Source: Paramacrobiotus metropolitanus
Lineage: Eukaryota; Tardigrada; Eutardigrada; Parachela; Macrobiotidae
Assembly: GCF_019649055.1 (NCBI RefSeq)
Contig: NW_026570427.1
Span: 82,197-146,196, forward strand
DNA: 64,000 nucleotides
Direction: 5' to 3'
Shown piece after piece: positions 10,953 to 22,461 of the stretch; positions within the stretch are counted from its first letter, which is position 1, and each line of letters opens with the position of its first letter. Under the pieces are notes generated by a model. It saw nothing but the letters and a program-made list of their open reading frames with translations. It was not told the DNA's origin and searched no databases. The position numbers and the translations under genes were made by a program.

Positions 10953-12968
10953 CTAATTAGAGCGCGCAACGAAACACAGCTTATGAGGCTGCGTGTCAGC
11001 GATGATCCCGACGGTGGGCGACAGATCGGCCGTCTGACCGCCGTCCGGCAAGCGTACGGTGAAGCGGTGCATGACGGCGGTGAAGATGATGAAGAGTTCG
11101 GCGCGCGCCAACGCCTCGCCCAGACAACGCCGCTTCCCTGCACCGACATAAACGTCACTCTTAGTAATCACAGTACTCGCTGTATATAAGCAACGTACCG
11201 AGACCGAAAGGCATGACGTTGTCCGAAGCCTGCATCTGGTTGTCCTGGGTCAAGAAGCGATCGGGATTGAACTGTTCGGGTTGATCCCACCACTCGGTGT
11301 TGTGGTGGACGAAGTAGATGTTGGCTTGCATCCACGTTCCTGCAGGCGTTCATCTTATTTAAAACAGTTTATGCGGAGAACATCAAGATTAACCTTTTGG
11401 AATGTCGAATCCGTGGATGGTGGTGTCCTCCTCGGCGGCGTGATTGACGCCCATCGGGGCGACGCTGGCGTAGCGGTGTACCTCCATGATTGTCGCTTCC
11501 GCGTAGGGCAGTTGTTCTTTTTCCGATAGTTTAGCGAAAGACCCTGATGGGATTACCTTGTCCAGTTCGGCGTGCACTTTGGCCTGGATCTCGTGATGGG
11601 TGGCCATTAACAGGAATGCCTACAAAAAATAAAAAGTTACGTATCTGAAGCATAACTGGTTGTTTTATTTCTGGTAAGTCACCCATCGCAGCGTGGTCGT
11701 TGTGGTTTCGAACCCGGCTTCAAAGAGGTCCTCCAGCACCAACGGCAATTCGCTCACTGAAAGTTAGATACCTAAATGCGACAGCAAACCAAAACTGCTG
11801 GAATGTCACGCACTATTAGCCGTTGCAGGTTGCTGCTCCTTCACGGCGGAAATGTACGTGTCGATGAAATCGGCGTTGCGATCCGGCTGCCAGTTCTCCA
11901 AATGTTCTTGACAGGGTTTTTGGAAGAAGGCCTTGAAGCCGCGCAGATGCCCCATCAGCTCTTCGAAGGTGGCCTTGATGGGCGGGATATGGCGCAGGAA
12001 GGGAAAGGAAGCCAGGGCGATCTTCTTCGGTGTGAACTCGGTGATCTCCCGTGTCCAGCGCATGATGTTCAGGAAATCCTGGTCGTCGGGAGCGTAACGC
12101 GTTCCCATGAGGACGCTGCCGATGACGTTGGCGACGGTGCAGCTGACCGGGGCGCGCGTGTCAATTGGTTGGCCGTTGGCCTCTTCCAGCAGCTTAATCA
12201 GTATCTCCGTTTCTTCGACAATCTTCTCTTCCATCTTGAATTTGCCCACGCCGAAGTCGCGCAGCGTTTGCAGGATGAAACGCCGGTGGTCTTTCCACGT
12301 TTGTCCTTTGCTGAACACGATTCCTACAAATAAAAATTCAGGATGTCTTTTAATGCTTTTGAAAGTTTCAAATTGAAATGGTAGTTTAGCAGATCGTCGA
12401 TATACCACAGACAATTAAATTTTACGTCAATGGTACATCAATGCCTCACGTTCACCTGACGATCATTTGTCACCAGGGTTTAATACACAAACCATAAAGT
12501 TGTCTGCGACACAAGCCAGTTGTCACCAAAGGTGGTACCCATTACCCACGATTTGCTCATTCGGTTATGGTACCAAATTATTAACACTATTAAATATTTT
12601 TTTAAAGATTTTTTACCGTGTGCGCCGTCGTTGATGAGGGCCCGCTCTTCAACATACCAGAAGAAGGGGCGGGGCACGAAGACATCGCGGGAGAAGGCCT
12701 CCTTGATGATCTTGGGATCGTTGAGCTGGACGACGGCGTAGGGACCGAGCATGGTACGCACGATACTCCCGTACTTCTTGGCGTTGTTGTAGTGGATGCG
12801 CTGGAAGGATTTAATGTCGGACTGCATAAGCGGCGACCCGATCAGCGGCAGACTGCGCGGTCCCGGCGGCCAGCGGTAGCGCCATTCGCGCAGGTACCAC
12901 GCCGCGATGTAGTACAGACCGTACAGCAGCGCACAACTGCCTAACATCCCCAGCAAAGCAAACAACAT
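10953..12968 (-). CDS. Cytochrome P450, CYP2-clan-like (gene A), intact
   Basis: Membrane-anchored haem monooxygenase, expected on the endoplasmic reticulum, substrate unknown. Six exons in transcript order: 12968-12617, 12323-11814, 11756-11683, 11619-11394, 11339-11199, 11137-10953. All junctions are GT-AG and in frame, giving 495 residues, the usual P450 length. Visible motifs are an N-terminal membrane anchor (about 3-24), PPGP hinge, helix-C WKDHRR, I-helix AGFETTTTTL in exon 3, K-helix EVHR in exon 4, FNPDRF in exon 5 and haem loop FGLGKRRCLG with Cys439 in exon 6. Exon sizes 352/510/74/226/141/185 equal those of gene B. Intron 5 is almost identical to that of gene C, suggesting gene conversion. 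The CYP2-like call rests on the I-helix and haem motifs; the subfamily is not assigned. Confidence 0.93.
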
Positions 12969-13570
12969 CTTCGCGGACGGTTACGTGCAAAACGTACAAC
13001 TTAAACGATTTTAAATTAAAGTCTCTAGTTACGGCTGCCTGATCTTACAGTACTGCACAGTTTATGGACTGTTGTGCAAAATACTTATAGCTAAAGTAGG
13101 TGATCGATGTGTACACAGACAGATACGATATAACACTCGGATGTGCTGTAAGTGTAATGTAGGGAAAAATAAGTACTGTTTGCAGTGGTTATCAGCGAAA
13201 CACAGGACAGTATTGCATAATGCTTAGTCTGCGATACGCTTTTTCTGCCTCGATTAAAAGTTATTCTTATGGCAACATTCTGTGAATGAAACGTCAAAGG
13301 TTGCTGATTGCTTGCACATTTGTTAACCGATACCGAGACAGTGTTATCGCTTTGTACTATGAACTGCTTTCATTCGCTTAACCGGTTTGAATAAAAAATG
13401 TTTAACAAGCAAAGTCAGATAGCGCTGTTCACGTAGCCGGGCGCCGTAGAAGCTCGATGCAGCTGACTGCTTATTGCTTATAAGGCATAACCACGTAGCG
13501 AAAGCGTTAACCATGCGACACCATGCCAAACGTAATTTCCAATTATGGCATAATAGTGTAGCACGTAGTC
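12969..13570. other. Intergenic, 5' side of P450 A
   Basis: This would hold the promoter of gene A. No TATA box or repeat stands out. Confidence 0.4.
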
Positions 13571-14573
13571 TTAATTTGTCTTGATCTCGCAGCCTTTTTC
13601 CGTCGGCGCCAGGCTTTTATCGACGTAGTAGACCCACTCGTTATTATGGCACAACGGTCCTTTACCGGTCCCGCTCCGCATGGCGGTCTGCTTGCCGGTC
13701 AACTGCAGCAGCTGACACGTCATGGGGCTGGAGCGGACGGCGTTGCAGCCTTTGACCACCGAGCAGAACGTCGAACAGCCGCCCGGTATGCTCGGCGCGG
13801 AGTATAGCTTCTTCTCCTTCGTCGTGACGAGGGAGTGGCTGGTGCGGTAGCTGTAGTCGCGGTCGGGCACGTTCAGCTGCAGTTTGTAGGGACCATTGGC
13901 ACCCGGGAGGCAGTTGGCGCCTTTGGGGATGATGGCGCAGGTGGGACGGTTAGGCGGACCGGCGTAGTTGTAGATGGCCGCCAGACAGTCGCGCTCCTTG
14001 CAGCGGCCGAAGCATTTGGCCTGGTCGTCGTTCCCGGCGAATTTCGCGGGCGGTTTGCAGTCCAGAGTCATGTCATCGATCAGTTCCATCTTCCCTGCAT
14101 CAACGGTATTCCATCTTACACTTCAGTGTTAAAAACATGTTTATAATGCTGAACAAAAAAAGCGTAAAGCGGTCAGTTGGTCCGCGGTTCAAAAGTTGTA
14201 AAAAAAATTAACAAACAGTGTGCAACAGGAACACGCACAACTGGTATAAACACAGCAATGCGTTTAAAGTTTTCGCCCATTTGAGTTCGCCATATCCCGC
14301 CTGAGTGTTGCGCGCGCAAACGGTTTTCAGAACAATGTATACAAATCATTTAGCTTTAGAATGATATAAAGCATTGCAAAAAAGTGGTTCGGAGTGCGCA
14401 AAAGCGAAAGTTTTAGTGTATGTATACCATTTTTATCATCATGTACCGGGCCATTTTCCTTACACATCATTAAACTTTTTTTTAGTATTACGTTATATAA
14501 CGTTCTTACCGGCATTTTGGTCAATAAGTATGGCAAGGCTCAGCAACAGAAGAGCGACCGAAAATCGCGACAT
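13571..14573 (-). CDS. Secreted Cys-rich protein, PAN/apple-like (copy 1)
   Basis: Two exons, 14573-14510 and 14094-13571, joined in phase 1 across a GT-AG intron to give 195 residues. Exon 1 encodes a hydrophobic signal peptide (MSRFSVALLLLSLAILI). The mature part has two Cys-rich halves: first LDCKPPAKF, a CFGRCKERDCLAAIY segment and PTCAII; second CSTFCSVVKGCNAV, MTCQLLQL, GPLCHN and a final GCEIKTN. The spacing C-x3-C-x4-C followed by a distant Cys-x-I resembles PAN/apple modules, which bind protein or carbohydrate; that link is inference. It is divergently arranged with copy 2, about 500 bp away. The intron contains a dispersed repeat also found near 34735-34900. Confidence 0.85.
14290..14460. 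repeat. Dispersed repeat, copy in intron of secreted-protein gene 1
   Basis: Segments such as GTTGCGCGCGC, GTATACAAATC, ATAAAGCATTGCAAAAAA and ATGTACCGGGCCA occur in the same order and spacing at 34735-34900. It is a mobile or duplicated piece of unknown type, without coding capacity. Confidence 0.6.
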
Positions 14574-15073
14574 TTTTGCCGGTTTTAAAAAATCAACTGC
14601 ATTAAAAAATGTTTACCGTTGTCGAGCAAAAAGGAGCGTCTCACACACTCCTTAAATACATGCTAGAAATTGTCCGAACAGCCCAACCCAGGCACTTCAG
14701 TGTCCTGCCGGCGATTAACACAAACAAAAAACAACTTAACCAATGTCGTTCGTTAACTGCCCTCGTTAAACTGCAGGTGCGCCAACCGGTTCCCACTCGG
14801 TTCCACTAATATGCTCGCAGTAAGCATATACGATTGTCAAATTGATTTTTGTCTTCATCTGTGAGCTGTGAATTTATTAATACTTATACTTTTGCCGGCA
14901 GGTGATTTATGCAGTCGGCAGCGTGGCGGGTGTATGTTTGATGCCCAGGATTATCTTCACTCTAAGCAGACGGCGCAATTATCCAGTAGACTGAATTATC
15001 AAGTCCACTGCGCAACGCTTGACTCGTCTCCAAGAAAACCTAAGAAAACATACGAAACTTTCAGAGCGTCATC

Positions 15074-15962
15074 ATGCCGCGACTGTCGATGGTTCTTGTG
15101 GCATTCTGCTTGACAACAGTCATCGTCGAAATCGTCGGTAAGAATATTTTTAAAAACAACTGAATTCTTATAATTTTTGTTATTATTTTTTCTACAGTAG
15201 CCAACCTATTGAGCATAGGCTAATGAAGAAATCTTACCAGGCTGTTGGAAAATTTTTTGGTACATTTTTACAAATTTTATACTTTTTTTGGTTTGATTTT
15301 ATGAGGTAAAAGTTACCCACCCTACGGGTAGGAATCGAACCCAGGATATACAATCTTAAAGCTTGACGCACTACCACCAAGTTATGGGCAAATTTACAAA
15401 ATTTGATGTTTACATAATTCGATAAAATGCCGGTTTTACAGGGAAGACCGTGCAGGTGGACAACGTCAACCTGGACTGCACACCCCCCGCAAAATTCACC
15501 GGGAAAGACGACCAAGCGAAATGCTTCGCCCGCTGCAAGGAGCGCGACTGCCTAGCGGCCATCTACCACTACGACGGTCCGCCCAACCGTCCCACCTGCG
15601 CCATCATCCCCAAGAACGCCACCTGTCTGCCGGGTGAACCCGGTCCCTACAACGTGCAGCTGAACGTGCCCGTCTACGACTTCAGCTACCGCACCAGCCA
15701 CACTCTGGACATGCTGCACGAGAAAAAGCTCTTCGGCTCGTCGCAGGTGCCGGGCTGTTCGGCGTTCTGCGGGATGGTCAAGGGATGTAACGCTGTGCGC
15801 TCCAGCCCCATGACGTGCCAGCTGCTGCAGCTGACCGGCAAGCAGACGGCCCTGCGGAACGGATTTGGGACCGGGCCGTTGTGCCATAATTTCGAGTGGG
15901 TGTACTATGTCGACAAGACGCAGGCGCCTACTGAAAAGGGCTGCGAAATTATGACCAGTTAA
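15074..15962 (+). CDS. Secreted Cys-rich protein, PAN/apple-like (copy 2)
   Basis: Exons 15074-15137 and 15442-15962 join in phase 1 to encode 194 residues. The first exon is a signal peptide (MPRLSMVLVAFCLTTVIV). The body shares with copies 1 and 3 the blocks LDCTPPAKF, GKDDQAKCFARCKE, CLAAIY, PTCAII, ATCLPG, YRTSHTLD, KGCNAVRSSPMTCQLLQL, GPLCHN and WVYYVDK. The start is fixed by signal-peptide homology with the two neighbours and by identical first-exon length (64 bp). The 304-bp intron carries a tRNA-like sequence on the opposite strand. It is convergent with copy 3. An extracellular or secretory role is likely, with the precise function unknown. Confidence 0.87.
15315..15389 (-). ncRNA. 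Degenerate tRNA-like sequence (pseudo-tRNA or SINE head)
   Basis: On the minus strand a box-A-like TAACTTGGTGGTAGTGC is followed by a consensus box B (GGGTTCGATTCC), spaced as in a tRNA. The T-stem is mostly paired, but the acceptor stem is weak and the anticodon loop reads CTTTAAG. This is likely a tRNA pseudogene or tRNA-derived SINE inserted antisense in the intron of secreted-protein copy 2. Confidence 0.45.
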
Positions 15963-16418
15963 TTGGCTACATAAAACTAGGATTGTCTGCTGTTTGTTTT
16001 ATCCAATTTCGTGTGTATCCCTTGAAACTTTCGCCTAATGATTTGTGTACACTGACGTGAAAACGGGTGCTTAGACAACAGTGATTACTGAGATATATCG
16101 ATTAAAATAGACAAAACGTTTAACTTCATTATGGTCCGGTTACTATCCGATATCTTGGAGTCACGACCAGACTTGGCCAATTCGCTTTTTTACGCCTATA
16201 AAGTTAGCTCATTGAATAATGAATTTACGTAGCTATTTACTAGAAAGGTAGGTCTGAACGAAAGCCCGTTTCATGGCATTCATGGCGTTATTCTCCCATT
16301 ATTTTTTTCATGGCAGTTTTATTCTCCCATAACCGAATCTCGGCAATGCAAAATATTTTGCGCCAAGCCACAAACCAATAGAATTCAATTAGTGCGAGAA
16401 GCACTACAACCATCGTTT

Positions 16419-17398
16419 CTAATTCGTCATGACCTCACAGCCCTTTTCCGTGGGCGCCATACTCTTATCCGAGTAGTAGACCCACTCGTTATTATGACAC
16501 AGAGGTCCTTTGCCGTTTCCGCTTTTCATCGCCTTTTGTTTGCCGGACAACTGCAGCAGCTGGCACGTCATGGGACTGGAGCGGACGGCGTTGCAGCCTT
16601 TGACGATGGAGCAGAAGTTCTTGCACTCATCCAGTCCGAGACCCGACGTGGAGTACAGTTTCTTCTCCTTGGACCCGTCCAGGGTGTGGCTGGTGCGGTA
16701 GTTGTAGTTGACGCTGGGTACGTTCAGTTTGACGTTGAAGGGACCACGGGGACCCGGCAGGCACTTGGCGCCCTTGAGAATGATGGCGCAGGTCGACCGA
16801 GTGGGGGGCCCGGCGCTGCTGTAGATGGCGGCCAGGCATTCGCTCTCCTTGCAGCGCCCGAAGCATGTGGACTGGTCGTCTTTCCCGATGAATTTCGGGG
16901 CCGGTGTGCAGTCCAGGTTGAAGCTGTCCAGCTGCACCGACTTCCCTGTAAAAATCGGTATTTTAATTAACTGGTCGACCCGGAAATCGGTCGGCCGGGG
17001 ATTCGAAAACTGAATTATAAAAGCAACAAACAGCGTGCAACAGGACTACAACCGGTGCGCATAAATTGCCGGTACCAGGTTCGAACAGAGAAGCTCTGGT
17101 TTGCGTGGTATACGTTAAAACGATTTTAGTTCTTCATGGTATATAATTTGTCTATTTAGCAGGCTACAGTTTCGTTCGTTATCAGAATTAACCAGACTAG
17201 GAAATGGGCGTAAAAAACAGGAATTTATGCAGCATTTAAATCGCTAGCGCCGGGTTCGAACAGAGAGCCTCTCGTTTGCGAAGTATTCGTTAAAACGAAG
17301 CAGCTACTTTTTTAGTCCAGTGTAACGTTCTTACCGGTACTTTGGACGATAACCATAGCCAGGCACAAAGCCATAAGAGTCGCCGACAATCGCTCCAT
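16419..17398 (-). CDS. Secreted Cys-rich protein, PAN/apple-like (copy 3)
   Basis: Exons 17398-17335 and 16945-16419 join in phase 1 to give 196 residues. The signal peptide is MERLSATLMALCLAMVIV. Mature blocks: LDCTPAPKF, GKDDQSTCFGRCKESECLAA, STCAII, CLPG, YRTSHTLD, then a second half with CKNFCSIVKGCNAVRSSP, MTCQLLQL, GPLCHN and GCEVMTN. Cysteines are conserved with copies 1 and 2, so all three should fold alike. The intron holds an internal direct repeat of about 60 bp (near 17080 and 17246, around GGTTCGAACAGAG). It forms a tandem family inside the P450 cluster. Confidence 0.86.
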
Positions 17399-18541
17399 TT
17401 TAACGGTTAATAAATTCCCGGTGTGTATTTGCAAAAACCCCTAGCCAACGTCTGCCGTTTGCAATGAGCGTGCCGGCTGCTTAAATGTTAAAAAAGCCGG
17501 GCATCCCAACCCCGCCACGTTGGTAGCGCTAGTGAATCGCTGCCGGCTAGAAAGTGTCAATGAAGCGAGAAAATTAACTTGATTTACCGTAGTGTTGTTT
17601 CCATTAGTCGCGGTACTCGGCGTTGATTGTCCTGATGCAAGGTGCGGCTGCCGGTTTTTGCACAGCTGTAATCTGAAAAACCTGTTTGTTTATTTTTATT
17701 GCTAGATATTTGGTAGTCACGGCTTGCATCGTATGCTGTTGATTGAATTGTTAAGAAGCTACAATGCCGGAGGGAATAATTATGTTGCTCGTACGGTGAT
17801 TTAATGGGCAATTAACGACACTGAACTGTCTACAGAGAATTGAATTTCCTCGATATAATCACATATTCTATCTGTCATAATAAATTAATGATGTTTGATT
17901 TCCAAGAGTAATTAATTGACGATTTCCACCGGTTCCGTGGTTAAAGTCTGTGATTTTCCCATTTTTACGCTACTGTTATAAATGGTATTGCAGCCTGCAA
18001 AACACCTGCATAAGAAATATTTAATGTTATTATCGTTTGCTCAGAGCGCGCTTATTTGAAGAACGACAGCTGACGCAATGCAGCAGCTGCATTTCCAACC
18101 ATATTAAATTTTATTCAATCCGGTTGCCTGCATGAAAGCTTTTCAGCCTGTTCGCAGTACACATCGGTAATAAAAGTCCGGTTTGCGGCTTACACAAGTG
18201 TTAACCGACAACTTTTGCCGCTGCATTGATAGCATGTTGTCACATAGATAAGTTGCAATCGAGACAGAAATACCGAAGAAACGTATCGCAGACGCAGCAT
18301 TATGCAACCTTCACGTTGCAATACAGCCTTCACTTTGCTGATAATCACAACATTGACCTACATTACATTACAGCGCATCTCTCACATTGCTTGTAAAAGC
18401 TGCCCGTACCTGTACATTTTACAGTGCTTTAAAAGATGCAGGTTTAAAAGATGATATCTTGTGAATCACTGTTATTTACGAAAGATTTTCATTTCAAAAC
18501 CGTTTTTGTACTGTACGCTTAGTACGTAACCGACCGCGACA
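17399..18541. other. Shared upstream region of secreted copy 3 and P450 B
   Basis: This 1.1-kb divergent spacer should contain both promoters. No coding sequence is seen. The last bases before the P450 B start (AACCGACCGCGACAATG) are nearly the same as before P450 C. Confidence 0.5.
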
Positions 18542-21079
18542 ATGTTTTTGGCGCTGATTGGAACGTTAAGCAGCGGTGCGCTGCTGTACGGCCTGTACTA
18601 CATCGCGGCGTGGTACCTGCGCGAATGGCGTTACCGCTGGCCGCCGGGTCCGCGTTGTCTGCCGCTGATCGGGTCGCCGCAGTCGCAGTCCGATCTCAAA
18701 TCCTTCCAGCGCACCAACTACAACAACGCCAAGAAGTACGGGAGTGTCGTGCGCACCATGCTCGGTCCCCACGCCGTCGTCCAGCTCAACGATCCCAAGA
18801 TTATCAAGGAGGCCTTCTCCCGGGACGTCTTTGTGCCGCGTCCTACCATCTGGTACTTTGACGAACGGGCCCGCATGAACGATGGTGCAACCGGTAAATA
18901 AATAACTGCCACGTAAATAATGCCATTGTCCACCAGTCGTTACACAACAAAATGGCGGCGCTTTAATAAGGTGCGCTGGGTTCCTCGAGTGTTTGATTGA
19001 CACCGCGCTGATTTATTTGAAACAGCAAGGATTACTCCCTATAAAAGTTTAGTTTAACCAAAGTTTAACAAAAGCCTGAGATTTTTAAAAAATAAATTTC
19101 AAAAATCAGTAGAGTTTGAGGTTGTCCCAGAAGCCAAAATTTCTCTTTCTCCAGTTCTAATTTAAAAATCGTAGTGATCCAGCAAAGTGGGCTACTGAGT
19201 GCCATTTTATTGATCCAGTAGAGGGATTGTTCCTTGTTTTAAAACTATAATAACTTTGATATTCTACTGAACGGGCTGGCTAAAGAAACGGGAGGAATGA
19301 AAACTCCGCTCAACTAAATCTCGTGAAATTCAAAAGTACGCTTTTCGAAACCCATACCCATACCAACGCTTCGGAAACTGGCCCGGTTCTAACCGGTTTC
19401 CGAAAGGGCATCCACCTAACTACAATTACCAAGGAAACCGGCTTTTTTGGTGCTACCCTGCGATGCACGCAAAAATTGTAACTAAAATGCCTAAAAAACC
19501 GAAGAAAAAACCCAAGAAAATGGCAAATTTTGCTTCGTGCATAGTTTATCCAGCGCATGCAGAATGCATACAGAATGTGCCTGTGGTGACAAATGTTGTC
19601 GCCGGTACGACACCATCTAGTTACGTATGGTTCGCCACCAGAAGTAAGCCAAGCTGCACGCATTGCAGGTATCGTCTTCAGCCACGGTCAAACGTGGAAA
19701 GATCACCGGCGTTTCATCCTGCACACGCTGCGTGATTTCGGCGTGGGTAAATTCAAGATGGAGGAGAAGATCGTCGAAGAGGCGGCGACGCTGATCAAAC
19801 TGCTGGAAGCGGCCAACGGCCAGCCAATCGACACGCGCGCACCTATAAGCAGCACCGTCGCCAACGTCATCGGCAGCGTGCTGATGAGCAAGCGCTACGA
19901 ACCCGACGACCCGGATTTCTTGAACATCATACGCTGGACGCGGGAGAGCACCCAGTTCACGCCGAAGAAGATCGCCCTGGCGTCCTTTCCGTTCCTGCGT
20001 TATGTCCCACCCTTCCTCACCACCTACAGCGAACTGCTGGGGAATTTGCTGGGATTCAAGAAATTCTTCTGGCAGCACTGTAAAGAGCATTTGGACAACT
20101 GGCAACCGGAACGGAACGCCGATTTCATCGACACGTACATTGCCGCTATCAAAAAACATGAACCGGCAACGTTTAACCGTTCGTGACCTTTTAACTTTTA
20201 TGTTTTATTGGATGCAGGTTAATTATGTGGTACTTGCAGTGAATGAGTTGCTGCTGACGCTGGATGATATGTTCGAAGCCGGATTCGAGACCACTACGAC
20301 AACGTTGCGATGGGTAACCTAATATAGCAACCAAAAAAGCGTATTCATCATCCCCTATTTGTAGGCGTTATTGCTAATGGCCACCCATCCTGATAGTCAA
20401 GCCAAGGTGCACGCCGAACTGGACAAGAATATTCCGTTTGATTCTTTTGCCAAACTGTCGGATAAGGAGCAGTTGCCGTATACGGAAGCGACGATCACGG
20501 AAGTGCACCGCTTCGCCAGCGTCGTCCCGGTGGGCGTCGGGCATTTGGCGGAAGAGGACGCCACCATTCAGGGATACGACATCCCTAAAGGTCACTGGCG
20601 GCATTCGTCGAATTAGGCCTGTTTTTAACTGGGATGAGCTTTTGCAGGTACCTGGCTGCAGGCCAACATCTACTTCGTCCACCACAACACCGACTGGTGG
20701 GATCAACCCGAACAGTTCAATCCCGACCGCTTCCTGACCAAGGACAACCAAGTGCAGGCTTCGGACAACGTCATGCCTTTCGGTCTCGGTACGTTGCAAG
20801 AGCAGTTGCCGTACACGGAAGCGACGATCACGGAAGTGCACCGTCTGTTCAGCGCTTAATGTGATTAAGAACGATGACGACACTATCGTTGCAGGGAAGC
20901 GGCGTTGTCTTGGCGAAGCGTTGGCGCGCGCCGAACTCTTCATCATCTTCACCGCCGTCATGCAGCGCTTCACCGTCCGCCTGCCGGACGGCGGTCAGAC
21001 GGCCGACTTGTCGCCTACCGTCGGGGTTATCGCTGACACGCAGCCTCACCAACTGTGCTTCGTTCCACGCAATGTTTAA
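18542..21079 (+). CDS. Cytochrome P450, CYP2-clan-like (gene B), intact
   Basis: Exons 18542-18893, 19669-20178, 20240-20313, 20365-20590, 20648-20788 and 20895-21079 encode 495 residues. Membrane anchor about 3-24, PPGP 34-37, WxxxR 127-131, I-helix AGFET 301-305, ExxR 358-361 (EVHR), PDRF in exon 5 and FGLGKRRC with haem Cys439. All phases match genes A, C and D. The exon 2 donor is GTTCGT, less canonical than GTGCGT in the paralogues. Intron 5 contains an extra copy of part of exon 4 (see 20799-20845). Predicted ER monooxygenase using a P450 reductase partner; substrate not inferable. Confidence 0.93.
20799..20845 (+). repeat. Exon 4 fragment duplicated inside intron 5 of P450 B
   Basis: GAGCAGTTGCCGTACACGGA and the following bases through GAAGTGCACCG repeat exon 4 (near 20468-20513) with about one mismatch. 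The orthologous introns of A, C and D lack it. The inserted piece lies in the intron and leaves the flanking splice sites intact. Confidence 0.85.
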
Positions 21080-21430
21080 CGCCCATTCGGCTTCGACTGC
21101 GCTGACCGGGTTTAACCGTTGCTGCTGTGTTGCAGTCCGTCTGACCAGTATTTGAATGTGCTTGCGTTTGATGTTTTAAAACCCGTTACACTGGTAAAAA
21201 AGAAAGCTCTGTATCCATGCACCCGCCAAAACAAATTACATGTCTTATAAAAACACTTAATTTCATCTGTACGCGGCAATAGCCACCGGATTAGCAAAAA
21301 GCAACTGCGGTCACAGGAAGTGATAAGTAAAACTTGTTAATATTTTTCAAAGAAAAATTAATTAAAAGAACAACCAAAATGAAATTTTTCACTCGCACCA
21401 AATGCAATGAGTGCAGTTGTATCGTACAGC
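21080..21430. other. Intergenic, 3' of P450 B
   Basis: No gene or clear polyA signal is recognised. The last nine bases (TCGTACAGC, 21422-21430) are the left target duplication of the adjoining element. Confidence 0.5.
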
Positions 21431-22461
21431 GGGTAATACTAATTAATGTTGCTGGTACTGGTAGTGTTACTGTTAGTGGTACAATATAATGGTACTGGTA
21501 CTGGTACTGGTAGTACAAATGGTACTGTTACTGGTAGTGGTACTGGTTGTGGTAGTGGCATCACGTAATGGTACTGGTACTGTTATTGGTACTGTGAAAA
21601 ATAAAATTTATTAGGATATGTTGTTAAATTTTGGAGAACAACTTCATATAACATCGTTGCCGTATAGCACCCATTGACCTTTTACAAATTTCGGTTTAAA
21701 CAATTTTGAGCAGTTTTTAATGTTTTAGTGCAGTTCTTATGTTTTAATGTGCCACTTTTGTTACCTGACATGTACACAATCGCTTATGAACTGTAGGTCA
21801 GCTTCAGCGAAATGTAATTATCGCGCAAAGGGGCAAATACAGTGCATCCGCAAAAACATCCGGAAAATAAAAAAATTGTTTGCGCGATCACAATATGACA
21901 ATACAAAATTATAAGCACTAAGAATTCTTCGCAGTTCACTTAAATCTAAATTGCTGGGATTTGTGGAGCTGCTCGTTCACAACCACCACAGCTGATTAGT
22001 TCGCCATTCCATCGTATATATAACTATTTCAAGACATGGACGGGGACAGACTTCTTGATGTCTTGTCTGAGGATGACGACTGTCTCGAGGAATCCGAAGA
22101 GAATGGCCCGCTGGAAGATTTGGACGATACCGTTGCAGATTCCGCGCATAATATTAGTGACAACACAAAATTCATCTTATGCCGACAACAAGTACGTCAA
22201 TAATGTAGTTGAAGTTTTGTTTGTAATGATGGGTAATACTCTGTCAGCACTATGTTAAACCGAACTAAATAAAATTAGTGTCGCTGCCTATCGTAAATGT
22301 TACCACTAGCAGTACCAGTACCGTTACGTGATACCAGTACCACAACCAGTACCACTACCAGTAACAGTACCATTTTTACTACCACTACCAGTACCAGTAA
22401 CATTATATTGTACCACTACCAGTAACACTACCAGTACCAGTAACATTCATTAGTATTACCC
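21431..22461. mobile_element. Foldback/Mutator-like element with 9-bp target duplication
   Basis: Terminal inverted repeats of about 165 bp (21431-21598 and 22308-22461) start GGGTAATACTAATTAATGTT and consist mostly of GGTACT/GGTAGT hexamer-like units. The element is flanked on both sides by TCGTACAGC (21422-21430 and 22462-22470), a perfect 9-bp duplication. Inside is a short acidic reading frame (22036-22203). Long arms made of short tandem units with a 9-bp duplication fit Foldback elements; Mutator-like elements share the duplication length. Non-autonomous as seen. It lies between P450 B and C. Confidence 0.88.
22036..22203 (+). CDS. Short acidic reading frame inside the foldback element
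   Basis: ATG-initiated, 55 codons, highly acidic: MDGDRLLDVLSEDDDCLEES followed by ENGPLEDLDD. It is preceded by a TATA-like GTATATATAAC and contains a possible donor (GTACGT) just before the stop. It may be the first exon of a lost transposase gene or chance. No database family is recognised. Confidence 0.3.
   Translation: MDGDRLLDVLSEDDDCLEESEENGPLEDLDDTVADSAHNISDNTKFILCRQQVRQ

Noticed and set aside
11776-12333. 185-codon open frame opposite P450 A exon 2
   Set aside because: Antisense shadow of a well-supported exon; the same kind of shadow occurs opposite genes B, C and D.
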